NCBI GenBank assembly: GCA_047602755.1
Contig: JBLKOM010000006.1
Span: forward strand, 84,458-148,457
Length of the DNA: 64,000 nt
From: JACJVV01 sp047602755
Lineage (GTDB): Archaea > Nanobdellota > Nanobdellia > Woesearchaeales > JACJVV01
Direction of reading: 5' to 3'
Positions 8,734 through 18,362 of the stretch are shown here, piece by piece. Position 1 is the stretch's first letter. Every line of letters starts with the position of its first letter. Under the pieces are notes generated by a model that did no database searches, was not told the origin of the DNA, and saw only the letters and a list, made by a program, of their open reading frames with translations. The position numbers and the translations under genes were made by a program.

Positions 8734-11700
8734 TTTTTTAAAAAAACTCTCATTTGATTTATTATTATCAGAATAAAAAAAAGATCTATCTTTTTTGATT
8801 GCAGTATCAGCTTCAATTGTGATTAAGCGTTCTTCAATTTCTACTAAACGTTCTTGATAATTATGCATTCTATTTTCATAAGCACGCGTATCAAGTTTTT
8901 TAGTTTCAAGATAATCATGCTGAGTTTCACGAATTAAATCAGTTAAACGTAATTTTTCAGAGCTCAAATGCTTAACTTCATTACCTAAAAATTTTAATAA
9001 ACTAGCACGAATTGTTTCATACATAATTATTTGTTGGACAACATCATTAATACGAGATTCATATTGTAGCATTGCTTGCTGATATTCTTCGATTGTAACT
9101 CTACCTAGTTCAAAACATTCATGCTGAAGTTCTTGTATTAAACCTAGAATTACACTATTTTCTTTATGAAGTACTTTAAGACGATTTTGAACATATAAAT
9201 ATCTTAAAAAAATTGCTAAAATAAATGAAAATATAATTAATCCAAACAAAGATAAAAGCAATAATCTCCAGTTATCTCTTAGGAAAGAAGTTAAATTAAA
9301 AACACCAACTGTTTCTAGAGCAAAAGATACCTCTGCATCTTTAGCACGGTTATATGCTAAAACAAAATCACCGCGATCCAATGCTGCTTGTGCAAGAAGT
9401 AAAAGTCGTTCAGTCTCAGGGGTTTGAATTCTTCGAGAATTTGCGTTAGTAACTAAATCGCGGATTTCATCTAATAATGAAGAAGACAATAAAGCTAGAT
9501 CATATAAATTTAGAATATTTAGATTAATATTTATAATTTTTTGATATTCTCTTAAATTTAGATTAGTATCAAAAGATTTTGTAAGTTCTAATATTTTAAC
9601 AGTGTTAAAACCAAGTTTATCTAATATGTTTATTAATTCTTGAGATTCAAAAATTAATTCCTCTGCTTGTATACGAGATATTGGAACAATATATAATTCA
9701 ACTATACGTTGTTCTTGAATTGGGCTATAACGAAAATTAGTAGTATTACCAATTATACGAGAATTATTAATTACAGCTCTAATAATAAACAATAGTTCAT
9801 AATAACCATCAATAAAATATTCTGGAGCAGAAATAATTATATCATATTCTTTTGATTCATTTATTTTAAGATTATATAGATCTTTAGGTTGTATGTCAAT
9901 ATATTGACTTAAAAAACCAGATAATTCAACACTAAGATTAAGCATTTCACCAGTAAATGTATTCTCAACTATTAAATTAAATTCTTCATCACTTCCACGA
10001 ACAAGTTCATATGTTGCATTTGTTTGAAATAATGCTTCACGTTGAAACTCTGTCAATAATATAGGTTCATTAATATTTAAAGAACCGCCGCCGCCACCAG
10101 GATTACTCCAAGAAATAGGTTCTTCTGAAGGAGTAGGTGCTATATAATCACCATCAGCACTACCACAAGCTTTTACATATATACCATCAGGAATTGAGGA
10201 GCATACAAAAGACAAATTAATTTTGTGTTCTTGGATACTAGCGCTATTTGGAAGACGTGCATTCCCTCCTGTATAATTTTTACCATAAGAATAAACTGTT
10301 ATTTCTACAAGAGATTCTTGCATAAAAGGCAAATTACTCTCATTAAATTCAAAAATAATATAATTATAATTTTTTGAATTATTTGAGATATTATTATAAA
10401 ATAATTCAATAGTATGAGTTGCATATTCAATGATTGTGTCACTTCCAATAACATATTGACTTGCTATGCTATAAACCACAGCAGATTTTGCAACATTAAA
10501 ATTATTTGGAAAATCCCAACCAAAGCTAACATTAAAAGCAGTATTCTCAATTTGATTATTACCTCCAACATTCTCAAGAGATGCATTAAGAGTTAAATTT
10601 TGTCTTAATAATGGAATAATCCATAGATTATTATCTGCAGAATAAAAAATAGATCTAGTACTTTGTGGAGAAAATATTTCTTGATGAAGTAATTCACCTG
10701 GAGTTAAAATATACAATAATGTTGAAACATTTCGAGATGAAACACCTTCAACAGTATCAGTTTTATTAGAAGAAATAGTTATTTTTGGAGTTTCAGTTAA
10801 AATAATATCAGTATCAACCTGAGGAAAACTTGCATTAAAACTAATTATACCTAACTCACCAACATCTAATATTATTGATGAAGAATGCTGAAGCCCTCTA
10901 TTATTTGAAATCCACTTACTTGAATCACTAAAAGCAAGAATTGAATATTCAGCACTTAGTCCACTATATGATGGTGTGAATCTAACTACGCAACCATCAT
11001 ATTCAGGGTCTCCAGTGTTTGTTATAGTAATATCTCCAATAGGTTTATCTTCAAAATAACCATTTATAGGGCCTAATGACATTGGTGAATTTATCCAAGA
11101 TATATTCCATGAACAATCCCAAGCAGATTCAAATGACACATTTGAAGTAAAGTTATTATTACCTGCTGTGTCATTTGCCCATATGAAAAAAGTATAATTT
11201 TGTTCTTGAGATGATAAAATAAGATCATATTCATACAGATTTCCAGAGATATAATTCATAGAATAATTTATTTGACTGCTTGAATTAAAAGTAACTAAAA
11301 CAACAGAATCAATATCCAATTGTGAATCAAATACATTCGCAGTTATAGTAATAGTTTCACCTGGATCAATATCATTAAGATTAGACGGAGTATAATTAAT
11401 AAGCTCAACATCAGGTGATGTTGTATCAAGATTAATTTGACGAAGTTCTGTGGTATTGCAATTTCCTGCTTGATCACAAGCTTCAACGTCAAAGTAATAT
11501 TGTCCATTGGGTAAATCTGTGAAATTATACCAAGTTTCCTCTGAGCCATCATCAAAATTACTAATGTTGCTTAAGTTTGTGTCATACAAATAGAAGTTGT
11601 ATACATCAACATTATCTTCTACAAGTGAAAAATTAATGAAAATCCAATTTCTTGAAAAATTAGAGTTATTTAAGGGAGTTCCATTAATCCCATCAACATC

Positions 11701-12699
11701 ATCAATAAAATATACAATAGGAAAAGTTGTATCTATTGTAAAAGTTATTTCTTCAGAACTTTCTGTTCCTTCTGAATTATTTGCATAAAAAGTAAAAGTA
11801 TATTCACCATCTACATTTGTAAAAGAATCAGTTAAAAATTCAGTTTCTGAAATATTTATTGCTGTTGAATTTGCTGTTCCATTATTATACCAAATAAATT
11901 CTGCATTTGAAGCAGTAAAATTAATTGGAATTGTTGAAGTGTTGTAATAAAAATCTTGAATTGGACTTAATATTTCTAATGAAGAAGAGAGTAATGATAG
12001 ACCATCTCCATTGTTGTAAAGCTGTTGGATTTCTGCTTCAGATAATGCTCGATTCCAGATAGCGAATTCATCAATATGACCTCGATAGGCCCAATGATCA
12101 TCAAAGTTTCTACCACCAATTGCAAATATAGTATTAGCTGTTTGTAAATTTACTGTATTTGACGCAACTAATTGACCATTAGCATATATTCTAATTACTG
12201 ATCCATCATAAGTTATAGTTGCATAGTACCAAGTGTTAGTATTTATTGAAATAATACCTTGAGGAGTGTGAAAAACTGGATGCTGATAATCAAAACCATT
12301 ACCGGTATTATATATTGAAAACATAAATAGTTGAGAACCTTGATTTTGCCCTACTGAAAAAAGTGTTGCATACCAATTAGGTATTGTCCCTGAATTAAAC
12401 CAAAAAGAAATTGTTCTTGGTTGATTTCCTGAAATTCCTAAATTTGTTGTGGACCTTAAACGCTCTGACAAACTTCCTGAACTTCCTGCAAAGTAAACTG
12501 ATCCACCACCTAATTTATAATTATTTGTTACTACAGGAACACTTCCTAGATGTTCCACTAAAATATGGCCTCCATCAATAGTATTATCTAAGGAATCATC
12601 AAACGGCCAATACCCAATCAATCCATCTTTTAAATCTGCTTTTACAATAGGAATTATAAACAGAATTAGCAAAAATAATAATAATTTTTTTACATCCAT
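8713..12699 (-). CDS. Large secreted LamG-domain surface protein with one C-terminal membrane anchor
   Basis: The ~1328-residue chain starts with a signal peptide (MDVKKLLLFLLILFIIPIVKA). A concanavalin/LamG-type domain follows (about 25-235: GLIGYWPFDDS... GHIDEFAIWNRALSEAEI...). Several Ig-like segments rich in Asn glycosylation sequons come next. A marked NPGGGGGSL linker leads to a conserved membrane-proximal module. A single span (...LLLLSLFGLIIFSFILAIF...) and a cytoplasmic coiled coil of ~140 residues end the protein. From the linker on it is clearly paralogous to the right-edge gene. I take the ATG at 12699, not the TTG at 12702, with a TATA box ~27 bases upstream (leaderless). The apparent C-terminus is truncated by a homopolymer frameshift. 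An S-layer-associated or sensor/adhesin role is inferred. Confidence 0.85.
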   Translation of the reverse strand: MDVKKLLLFLLILFIIPIVKADLKDGLIGYWPFDDSLDNTIDGGHILVEHLGSVPVVTNNYKLGGGSVYFAGSSGSLSERLRSTTNLGISGNQPRTISFWFNSGTIPNWYATLFSVGQNQGSQLFMFSIYNTGNGFDYQHPVFHTPQGIISINTNTWYYATITYDGSVIRIYANGQLVASNTVNLQTANTIFAIGGRNFDDHWAYRGHIDEFAIWNRALSEAEIQQLYNNGDGLSLLSSSLEILSPIQDFYYNTSTIPINFTASNAEFIWYNNGTANSTAINISETEFLTDSFTNVDGEYTFTFYANNSEGTESSEEITFTIDTTFPIVYFIDDVDGINGTPLNNSNFSRNWIFINFSLVEDNVDVYNFYLYDTNLSNISNFDDGSEETWYNFTDLPNGQYYFDVEACDQAGNCNTTELRQINLDTTSPDVELINYTPSNLNDIDPGETITITANVFDSQLDIDSVVLVTFNSSSQINYSMNYISGNLYEYDLILSSQEQNYTFFIWANDTAGNNNFTSNVSFESAWDCSWNISWINSPMSLGPINGYFEDKPIGDITITNTGDPEYDGCVVRFTPSYSGLSAEYSILAFSDSSKWISNNRGLQHSSSIILDVGELGIISFNASFPQVDTDIILTETPKITISSNKTDTVEGVSSRNVSTLLYILTPGELLHQEIFSPQSTRSIFYSADNNLWIIPLLRQNLTLNASLENVGGNNQIENTAFNVSFGWDFPNNFNVAKSAVVYSIASQYVIGSDTIIEYATHTIELFYNNISNNSKNYNYIIFEFNESNLPFMQESLVEITVYSYGKNYTGGNARLPNSASIQEHKINLSFVCSSIPDGIYVKACGSADGDYIAPTPSEEPISWSNPGGGGGSLNINEPILLTEFQREALFQTNATYELVRGSDEEFNLIVENTFTGEMLNLSVELSGFLSQYIDIQPKDLYNLKINESKEYDIIISAPEYFIDGYYELLFIIRAVINNSRIIGNTTNFRYSPIQEQRIVELYIVPISRIQAEELIFESQELINILDKLGFNTVKILELTKSFDTNLNLREYQKIININLNILNLYDLALLSSSLLDEIRDLVTNANSRRIQTPETERLLLLAQAALDRGDFVLAYNRAKDAEVSFALETVGVFNLTSFLRDNWRLLLLSLFGLIIFSFILAIFLRYLYVQNRLKVLHKENSVILGLIQELQHECFELGRVTIEEYQQAMLQYESRINDVVQQIIMYETIRASLLKFLGNEVKHLSSEKLRLTDLIRETQHDYLETKKLDTRAYENRMHNYQERLVEIEERLITIEADTAIKKDRSFFYSDNNKSNESFFKKKDLNLV

Positions 12700-12720
12700 C
12701 AAAGTGTTATAGATTTAAAT

Positions 12721-12800
12721 ACTTTATAAAAATTGTGCTTAAATACAATATAGCTTTATTTACTACTTTACAGTAAATAAAAATAGAAAAATTTATAAAT
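12721..12800. promoter_or_regulatory. Divergent leaderless promoters
   Basis: TTTTATAAAGT (minus strand, 12721-12731) lies about 27 bases before the LamG gene ATG. ATTTATAAAT (plus strand, 12791-12800) lies about 27 bases before the ATG at 12823. Both fit archaeal TATA boxes of leaderless genes. Confidence 0.55.
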
Positions 12801-12822
12801 ATGTTATGTTAATATTGCTGTT

Positions 12823-14193
12823 ATGAATGGATTAGATGAGACTAGAACAGGAATTAGAGATATAGGATTAGATAGAAGACTAGATTACAGGGAACAATTA
12901 AGACCATTAAGAGAACAATTAGATTATCAAGTAAATCAACTAGATCCAAATCATCCTTTAAGAAGACATCTTGATGGTTACACAGGACAAGAAAGACAAG
13001 ATAGATTAGATCAAATTATACAAGATAATATTGCACGACAACAAATGCCGAAATATTCGAGAGAACAATTAGAACCAGTTAGAGAAGCAATACATAACGA
13101 TATAATGAATCAAGATGTAAATAATCCTGACCGAAGAGCGTTTGAACAACTAAATCCACAACAAAGAGAAGAAACATTAGATATGCTTGCAAATAGATTA
13201 TTACATCAACAAGAAAGACAAAATATTTCTAGAAATCCTTTAGAGATGAGTACTCCTAGTTATGCAGCACAAAGACCTGCTGAGTATGATGAAAATACTT
13301 CAACTAGAAATCTTATGCAAGAAGATGATAGAACAAGAAAAGTAAGAATTGGTCAACAAGTATTAAGTGATATTATTGAAAAACATGAAAATGAAAAAAG
13401 AAAATATATCAAACTAAATGGTGATACTTCTAATGCTCCAGAATTAGATTTAGCTGATGAATTAGGTTATTTAAAACCAATAGGTATGTCAAAAAATGAT
13501 TTTAAAAATGAATTAAATTCAAGACAAGGTGAATCAAAATTAGAATATTTAGGTGACAATTATTTAAGTTTAATGGAACGTCAAGAAAATTCAAGAAGTG
13601 CTAGATTAACAACAGGAGAAAAAGTTAAAGATATGACAACTGATGAATTATTAGATAAATTTTTCAGTTACATGTCAGATCAAAGAGCGTATGATACATT
13701 AGCAAGAGATTACCAAAAAGCAATGTATAAAATACATTCTAATATTGATGATTTTATTGGAGAAGGAGCACCAAGCAGATTTGAAATAGGTAAAAGAAAA
13801 TCAATTGTAACTAGTATTATTGATTATTTTACATCTAAATCAGGATTAGATAGAGATAATTATTTTGCTGAGATTGGAATTAGTGATACATACGATGAAG
13901 TTTTAGAAAAAATAGTTAGTGAAGAAAGAAATTTAAATCCAATGGATAGAGATAATCAACTATTAAATCATATGCTAACATATGAAGTTGATAACAGTCA
14001 TATATTTGGTGATGTTAAAAAAATATATGGTGAGTTAACAAGAAGTAAAACACATAAAGATAGAGTAATCCAAAGAATATCTGATAAATTAGGTAAACCA
14101 CTAAAACCTGAAATTACTGCAGGAGAAGCTCTAGGAAAATACCTTGAAAAGATAAGAATTGATGAGCCAGAAATAGATAAAACTTTCTACTAA
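12823..14193 (+). CDS. Hypothetical charged protein with an N-terminal tandem repeat
   Basis: The 456-residue product is soluble and rich in Arg, Asp and Gln. Two imperfect ~52-residue repeats occupy about residues 24-75 and 80-131. Each starts with REQL[RE]P[LV]RE, then has N-x-x-NP-x-RR and a [QR]-R-x-[ED]-x-LD segment. The rest is helical. A TATA box 27 bases upstream supports a leaderless start. The next gene (metalloprotease) starts 66 bases downstream on the same strand. I recognise no family. Confidence 0.65.
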   Translation: MNGLDETRTGIRDIGLDRRLDYREQLRPLREQLDYQVNQLDPNHPLRRHLDGYTGQERQDRLDQIIQDNIARQQMPKYSREQLEPVREAIHNDIMNQDVNNPDRRAFEQLNPQQREETLDMLANRLLHQQERQNISRNPLEMSTPSYAAQRPAEYDENTSTRNLMQEDDRTRKVRIGQQVLSDIIEKHENEKRKYIKLNGDTSNAPELDLADELGYLKPIGMSKNDFKNELNSRQGESKLEYLGDNYLSLMERQENSRSARLTTGEKVKDMTTDELLDKFFSYMSDQRAYDTLARDYQKAMYKIHSNIDDFIGEGAPSRFEIGKRKSIVTSIIDYFTSKSGLDRDNYFAEIGISDTYDEVLEKIVSEERNLNPMDRDNQLLNHMLTYEVDNSHIFGDVKKIYGELTRSKTHKDRVIQRISDKLGKPLKPEITAGEALGKYLEKIRIDEPEIDKTFY

Positions 14194-14259
14194 GAATAGA
14201 GTTTATTTATTAATAAATAATCATAATATATTTAATCTAGATTGTATTCTTGATGATAT

Positions 14260-15096
14260 ATGAGCGAAGAAAGTTCAGATTGTGATGAAAACAATACTGA
14301 GAGTAATGAAGAAGAAAGCCAAATAGAAAATGGTGAAGAAGATATTGCTTGCTTTGATATTTCTGACTTAGTAAAAGAAGTAACATCCGAAAATAGGCAT
14401 TACAGTAATGGAGAAAGGAATAATAGATATAAAAGTAAATCAAGAAAAAGTGAATATGCTAAAATGTCTGTTTATCATCCTGTTGATGAAGAAATAGATG
14501 AGAGTGATCTTGAAAAACATATCAATGATAAAAGTGAACATAAATCAAGAAAAACAAAAGCAGAACAAGATCCAAAAAAATCTGCTGCTTTATTAAAATA
14601 TGTAAAAAAAGCAGTAAAAGAATTTTATGAAGAAGATTATTCTGATTTAGATAATTATATAAGAAGAAAGGGTAGAACACCAAGAAAAGCAGATTATGTA
14701 GGGATTTCTGATGAAGAACCAGATGCAATAGCATATACATTTGGAAAAGATGATATTGCATTTGACATCGATTTCTTAGAGAAAATAGAAGAATTAGCAA
14801 AATTTGCAGGAATTGATAGTGAAGAAGGAATAAAAGCAACTACAAAATATATTATAGCACATGAATTATATCATAATGCACAACCTACAAGAATAATGAG
14901 GCAAAAACATGTTAATGAATTAGATGTTGAACTTGCACTTATGGAATTATATACTGAAAAAGCATTAAGAAGTAGCGGTGAAGAAAAAGAAATAAATGCC
15001 AAATTAACTCATTTGTCATACATAAGATATTTACAAAATTATTCAATGTTATTAAATGACAAAGGAATTGTTAATCTTGCTAGTTACAGAAATTAA
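14260..15096 (+). CDS. Putative zinc metalloprotease (HExxH)
   Basis: The 278-residue protein has a long acidic, Ser/Glu-rich N-terminal tail (~1-100) and a helical C-terminal domain. The domain carries HELYH at residues 201-205, followed by a helix with conserved-looking Glu residues (NELDVELALMELYTEKAL) that could give the third zinc ligand of a gluzincin. It has no signal peptide or membrane span, so an intracellular role is likely. It lies just downstream of the repeat-bearing protein, which might be a partner or substrate (speculation). HExxH alone is a short motif, so the enzyme call is moderate. Confidence 0.6.
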   Translation: MSEESSDCDENNTESNEEESQIENGEEDIACFDISDLVKEVTSENRHYSNGERNNRYKSKSRKSEYAKMSVYHPVDEEIDESDLEKHINDKSEHKSRKTKAEQDPKKSAALLKYVKKAVKEFYEEDYSDLDNYIRRKGRTPRKADYVGISDEEPDAIAYTFGKDDIAFDIDFLEKIEELAKFAGIDSEEGIKATTKYIIAHELYHNAQPTRIMRQKHVNELDVELALMELYTEKALRSSGEEKEINAKLTHLSYIRYLQNYSMLLNDKGIVNLASYRN

Positions 15097-15237
15097 TAAC
15101 TAATAAAAACTTGATTAATATCAAAAACAATAAACTAGATACTTATTAATATGAAAATTTAATTAAATTCTAAAAAATAGCTTTTATCAGCTCAAATCAC
15201 GAAAACTTTAAAAATAGCATAAGTGATAGCGTCGTAG

Positions 15238-16446
15238 ATGGTATTATATGGAGTAATAATGGCAGGCGGTTCAGGAACAAGGTTTTGGCCTTATTCAAGA
15301 ACAAACAAGCCTAAACAATTACTGAAACTTTTCTCAGATAAAAGTATGATGCAAGAGACTGTTGAAAGATTAAAACCATTAATCTTAGAAGAAAATATAT
15401 TTATTTCTACAAATCAACAATTAGGTAACCTTATCAAGAAAGAAATATCTAACGTAGATTATATTATTGAACCAATGCAAAGAGATACTGCTGCATGTAT
15501 TGGCTTAAGTGCAATTACTATATATGATAAAGACCCTGATGGAATTATGTTCATTGAGACTGCTGATCATCAATATAAGGATATTGAATCTTATCATGAT
15601 ACTATTAGAAAAGCTGCAATTGCTGCAATAAAAAATAAGATAGTATTAATTGGGATAAAACCTACATTTCCTCATACTGGTTTAGGATATATACAAAAAG
15701 GAGAGGAATTTGATGATGGTATTCCTTCTACATATATTATACAAGAGTTTAAAGAAAAACCAGAATTAAAAATTGCAACAAAGTTTGTTGAATCAGGACA
15801 ATACTTATGGAATTCAGGTATGTTTATTGCAAAATGTAGTGTGATGCTTGATGAAATCCAAAAACATATGCCTCATTTATATCAAGGATTACTTAGAATA
15901 AAACAAAGTGGTTTTGATGATAGTATAATTAAAGAAGTTTTTGAGAATCTAGAAAAAATTTCTATTGATTATGGAATCATGGAAAAGTCAAGTAACACAA
16001 TTGTTATTGAGAGTAATACACCATGGGATGATATTGGTGACTTTAAATCTTTAGAAAGATGGTTTCCAAAAGATGATAAAAAAAATGTAAAAATAGGTGA
16101 AGGTGAAGGAGATTCAACTAATTGTATAATTCTAACACAACGAAGAAAAATTATTGCAAATAATGTTAGTAATTTAATCATTGCTGATACAGAAGATTCA
16201 ACATTAATATGCAACAAAACTGATTTAAAAAATATTAAAAAAGTTATACAAAAAATAAAAGATGTAGGACTACAAGAATATTTAGATGATTATGTTAAAA
16301 ATTATTCTAAGAATATTATATCTCATGAGAGTGATGATTGTGACGTTGAAACAGATGGAATGATGGTATTATTAGGAGTACAAAATTTAGATATAAAAAG
16401 GGATAAAGATAAATTGATTGTAGAAGGAGTAGAAGACCATGTCTGA
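15238..16446 (+). CDS. manC: Mannose-1-phosphate guanylyltransferase
   Basis: This enzyme makes GDP-mannose from GTP and mannose 1-phosphate, supplying mannosyl groups for glycans. Residues ~8-30 hold the nucleotidyltransferase signature (MAGGSGTRFWPYSR... with Lys in NKPKQ). The family motif IEP-x-x-RDTAACIG lies near residue 80. The chain is 402 residues and lacks the C-terminal isomerase domain of bifunctional ManC/AlgA. TTTAAAAATAG about 27 bases before the ATG suggests a leaderless start. It overlaps the next gene (phosphomannomutase) by 8 bases, so the two consecutive GDP-mannose steps are co-expressed. Confidence 0.9.
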   Translation: MVLYGVIMAGGSGTRFWPYSRTNKPKQLLKLFSDKSMMQETVERLKPLILEENIFISTNQQLGNLIKKEISNVDYIIEPMQRDTAACIGLSAITIYDKDPDGIMFIETADHQYKDIESYHDTIRKAAIAAIKNKIVLIGIKPTFPHTGLGYIQKGEEFDDGIPSTYIIQEFKEKPELKIATKFVESGQYLWNSGMFIAKCSVMLDEIQKHMPHLYQGLLRIKQSGFDDSIIKEVFENLEKISIDYGIMEKSSNTIVIESNTPWDDIGDFKSLERWFPKDDKKNVKIGEGEGDSTNCIILTQRRKIIANNVSNLIIADTEDSTLICNKTDLKNIKKVIQKIKDVGLQEYLDDYVKNYSKNIISHESDDCDVETDGMMVLLGVQNLDIKRDKDKLIVEGVEDHV

Positions 16447-17779
16447 AATATTTAAAGCGTATGATATAAGGGGAATTTATCCTAGTCAATTAAATGAAGA
16501 TACTGTTTACAAAATAGGTAAAGCATATGCCGATATGATTGGAAAAGGAAAAAAGTTAGTTGTAGGAATGGATATGAGATTATCATCACCTGTATTAAAA
16601 GAAGCAATAATTAAAGGAATTACTGAACAAGGAGTAGATGTTATTGATATTGATCTTGCAAGTACTCCTACTTTTTATTTTGCAGTATCAAAATTACAAG
16701 CTGATGGTGGTATGCAAATCTCAGCATCACATAACCCTAAAGAGTATAATGGTGTTAAGATTGTAGGAAAAAATAGTTATCCAGTTAGCTATGATACAGG
16801 AATAAATAAGATAAAAGAAAAAGTTGAGAATAATGACTTTTTAGAGGTTAATGGTGAAGGACAAGTTGAAACCTACAATGATATACTATATGAAGAATTA
16901 GAATTTTCATTAAAACAAGCTGATATTAATAAAATTAAAAATTTAAGGGTTGTTGCTGATACTGCTAATTCAATGGGAGCACCAGATTTATCAGCTTTGT
17001 TTGATAAATTATCTTGTGAATTAATAAAAATGAATTTTGAATTAGATGGAACTTTTCCTGCACATCAAGCAGATCCTTATCAAGAAAAAAATATAGTTGA
17101 TTTAAAGAAAAAAGTTTTAGAAGAAAAAGCAGATCTAGGGATTGCTACAGATGGAGATGGTGATAGAATATTTTTTATTGATAATGAAGGAGAATTAGTT
17201 GATCCTGCAATAATACGTGGGATTCTAGCAAAAATATATCTAAAAGAAAATCCTGGAGCGACAATATGTTATGATATCAGACCAGGGAAAATAACATATG
17301 ATATGATTATTGAGAATGGTGGAAAACCATCTATGACAAAAGTTGGTCATTCATTAATTAAAGCACAAGGAATTGAAGAAGGAGCTGTTTTTGCTGGTGA
17401 AAGTTCTGGACATTTTTTTATAAAAACAGAATATGGATTTTATGAAATGCCTATGATTGTAACATTAAAAATTTTAATAGAACTAAGCGAATCAGGAAAA
17501 ACATTTTCTGAGTATATTAAACCATTAAAAAGATATTATCACTCAGGTGAGATTAATAGTGAAGTTGAAGACAAAGAAGCAAAAATGAATGAATTAATAG
17601 AAAAATATAAAGATGGAAAATTATCAAAATTAGATGGAATTAGTATTGAATATGATGACTGGTGGTTTAATGTTAGAGCAAGTAATACAGAACCTAAATT
17701 AAGATTAAATCTTGAAGCAGTGAATGAAAAAATAATGAAACAAAAAAGAGATGAAGTTATTTCTATCATCCGTTCTTAA
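16439..17779 (+). CDS. manB: Phosphomannomutase / phosphoglucomutase
   Basis: The 446-residue enzyme interconverts mannose 6-phosphate and mannose 1-phosphate (and perhaps the glucose pair). The phosphoserine loop is ISASHNPKEYNGVKI (~99-113). The metal-binding loop is TDGDGDR (~238-244). The sugar-binding GESSGH (~322-327) and C-terminal phosphate loop RASNTEPKLRL (~411-421) are all present. Length is typical of the archaeal family. It overlaps manC by 8 bases and converges with hisB, whose stop codon lies two bases away on the other strand. Confidence 0.92.
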   Translation: MSEIFKAYDIRGIYPSQLNEDTVYKIGKAYADMIGKGKKLVVGMDMRLSSPVLKEAIIKGITEQGVDVIDIDLASTPTFYFAVSKLQADGGMQISASHNPKEYNGVKIVGKNSYPVSYDTGINKIKEKVENNDFLEVNGEGQVETYNDILYEELEFSLKQADINKIKNLRVVADTANSMGAPDLSALFDKLSCELIKMNFELDGTFPAHQADPYQEKNIVDLKKKVLEEKADLGIATDGDGDRIFFIDNEGELVDPAIIRGILAKIYLKENPGATICYDIRPGKITYDMIIENGGKPSMTKVGHSLIKAQGIEEGAVFAGESSGHFFIKTEYGFYEMPMIVTLKILIELSESGKTFSEYIKPLKRYYHSGEINSEVEDKEAKMNELIEKYKDGKLSKLDGISIEYDDWWFNVRASNTEPKLRLNLEAVNEKIMKQKRDEVISIIRS

Positions 17780-17780
17780 T

Positions 17781-18362
17781 TTAAATTACTCCTTTATTGC
17801 TTAAGATTATTTTTGAATTATTTTTTTTGCAAGCTTGTTTTAATGCTTTACCTAAGCCTTTAAACAATGATTCAATTTTATGGTGGTCACTTCTTCCAAA
17901 TGGAATTCGAGTAACAATATTTGCTTTTAATCCAATGGAAAGTCCATACAAAAAGTCTTCTAAATTATCAGTATCAAAATTACCACAATACCTTCTTTTA
18001 AAACTGCAATCATACTGTAAATATGGACGACCGCCTAAATCTATAGCAACAATAGATAATGCATCATCCATTGGATAGACAAAAAAGCCTGCTCTTTCTA
18101 TACCTATTTTATTTTTTAATGAATTAGATATTGCGTTTCCTAATACAATACCAACATCTTCAACTAAATGATGTTGATCTACACGTAAATCACCATTTGC
18201 TTTAATGATTAAGTCAATAGATGCAAATCTAGCAAAAGTTTCAAGCATATGATTAAAGAAAAAAATAGGAGAACTAATATTTGATTCTCCATTTCCATCT
18301 AAATTGATTGTAACTTCAATTTCTGTTTCTTTAGTTTTACGAAATACTTTTGCTTTTCTCAT
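17781..18362 (-). CDS. hisB: Imidazoleglycerol-phosphate dehydratase
   Basis: This enzyme dehydrates imidazole glycerol phosphate to imidazole acetol phosphate in histidine synthesis. Metal-binding signatures are present: FFNHMLETFARF (usually FFDHML), DQHHLVEDVGIVLG, and near the C-terminus SDHHKIESLFKGLGKAL. I use the ATG at 18362, which overlaps the hisG stop as ATGA and gives 193 residues, the usual monofunctional size. The longer reading to 18401 would add 13 residues inside hisG. It is the last gene of the operon starting at 21246. Confidence 0.9.
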   Translation of the reverse strand: MRKAKVFRKTKETEIEVTINLDGNGESNISSPIFFFNHMLETFARFASIDLIIKANGDLRVDQHHLVEDVGIVLGNAISNSLKNKIGIERAGFFVYPMDDALSIVAIDLGGRPYLQYDCSFKRRYCGNFDTDNLEDFLYGLSIGLKANIVTRIPFGRSDHHKIESLFKGLGKALKQACKKNNSKIILSNKGVI

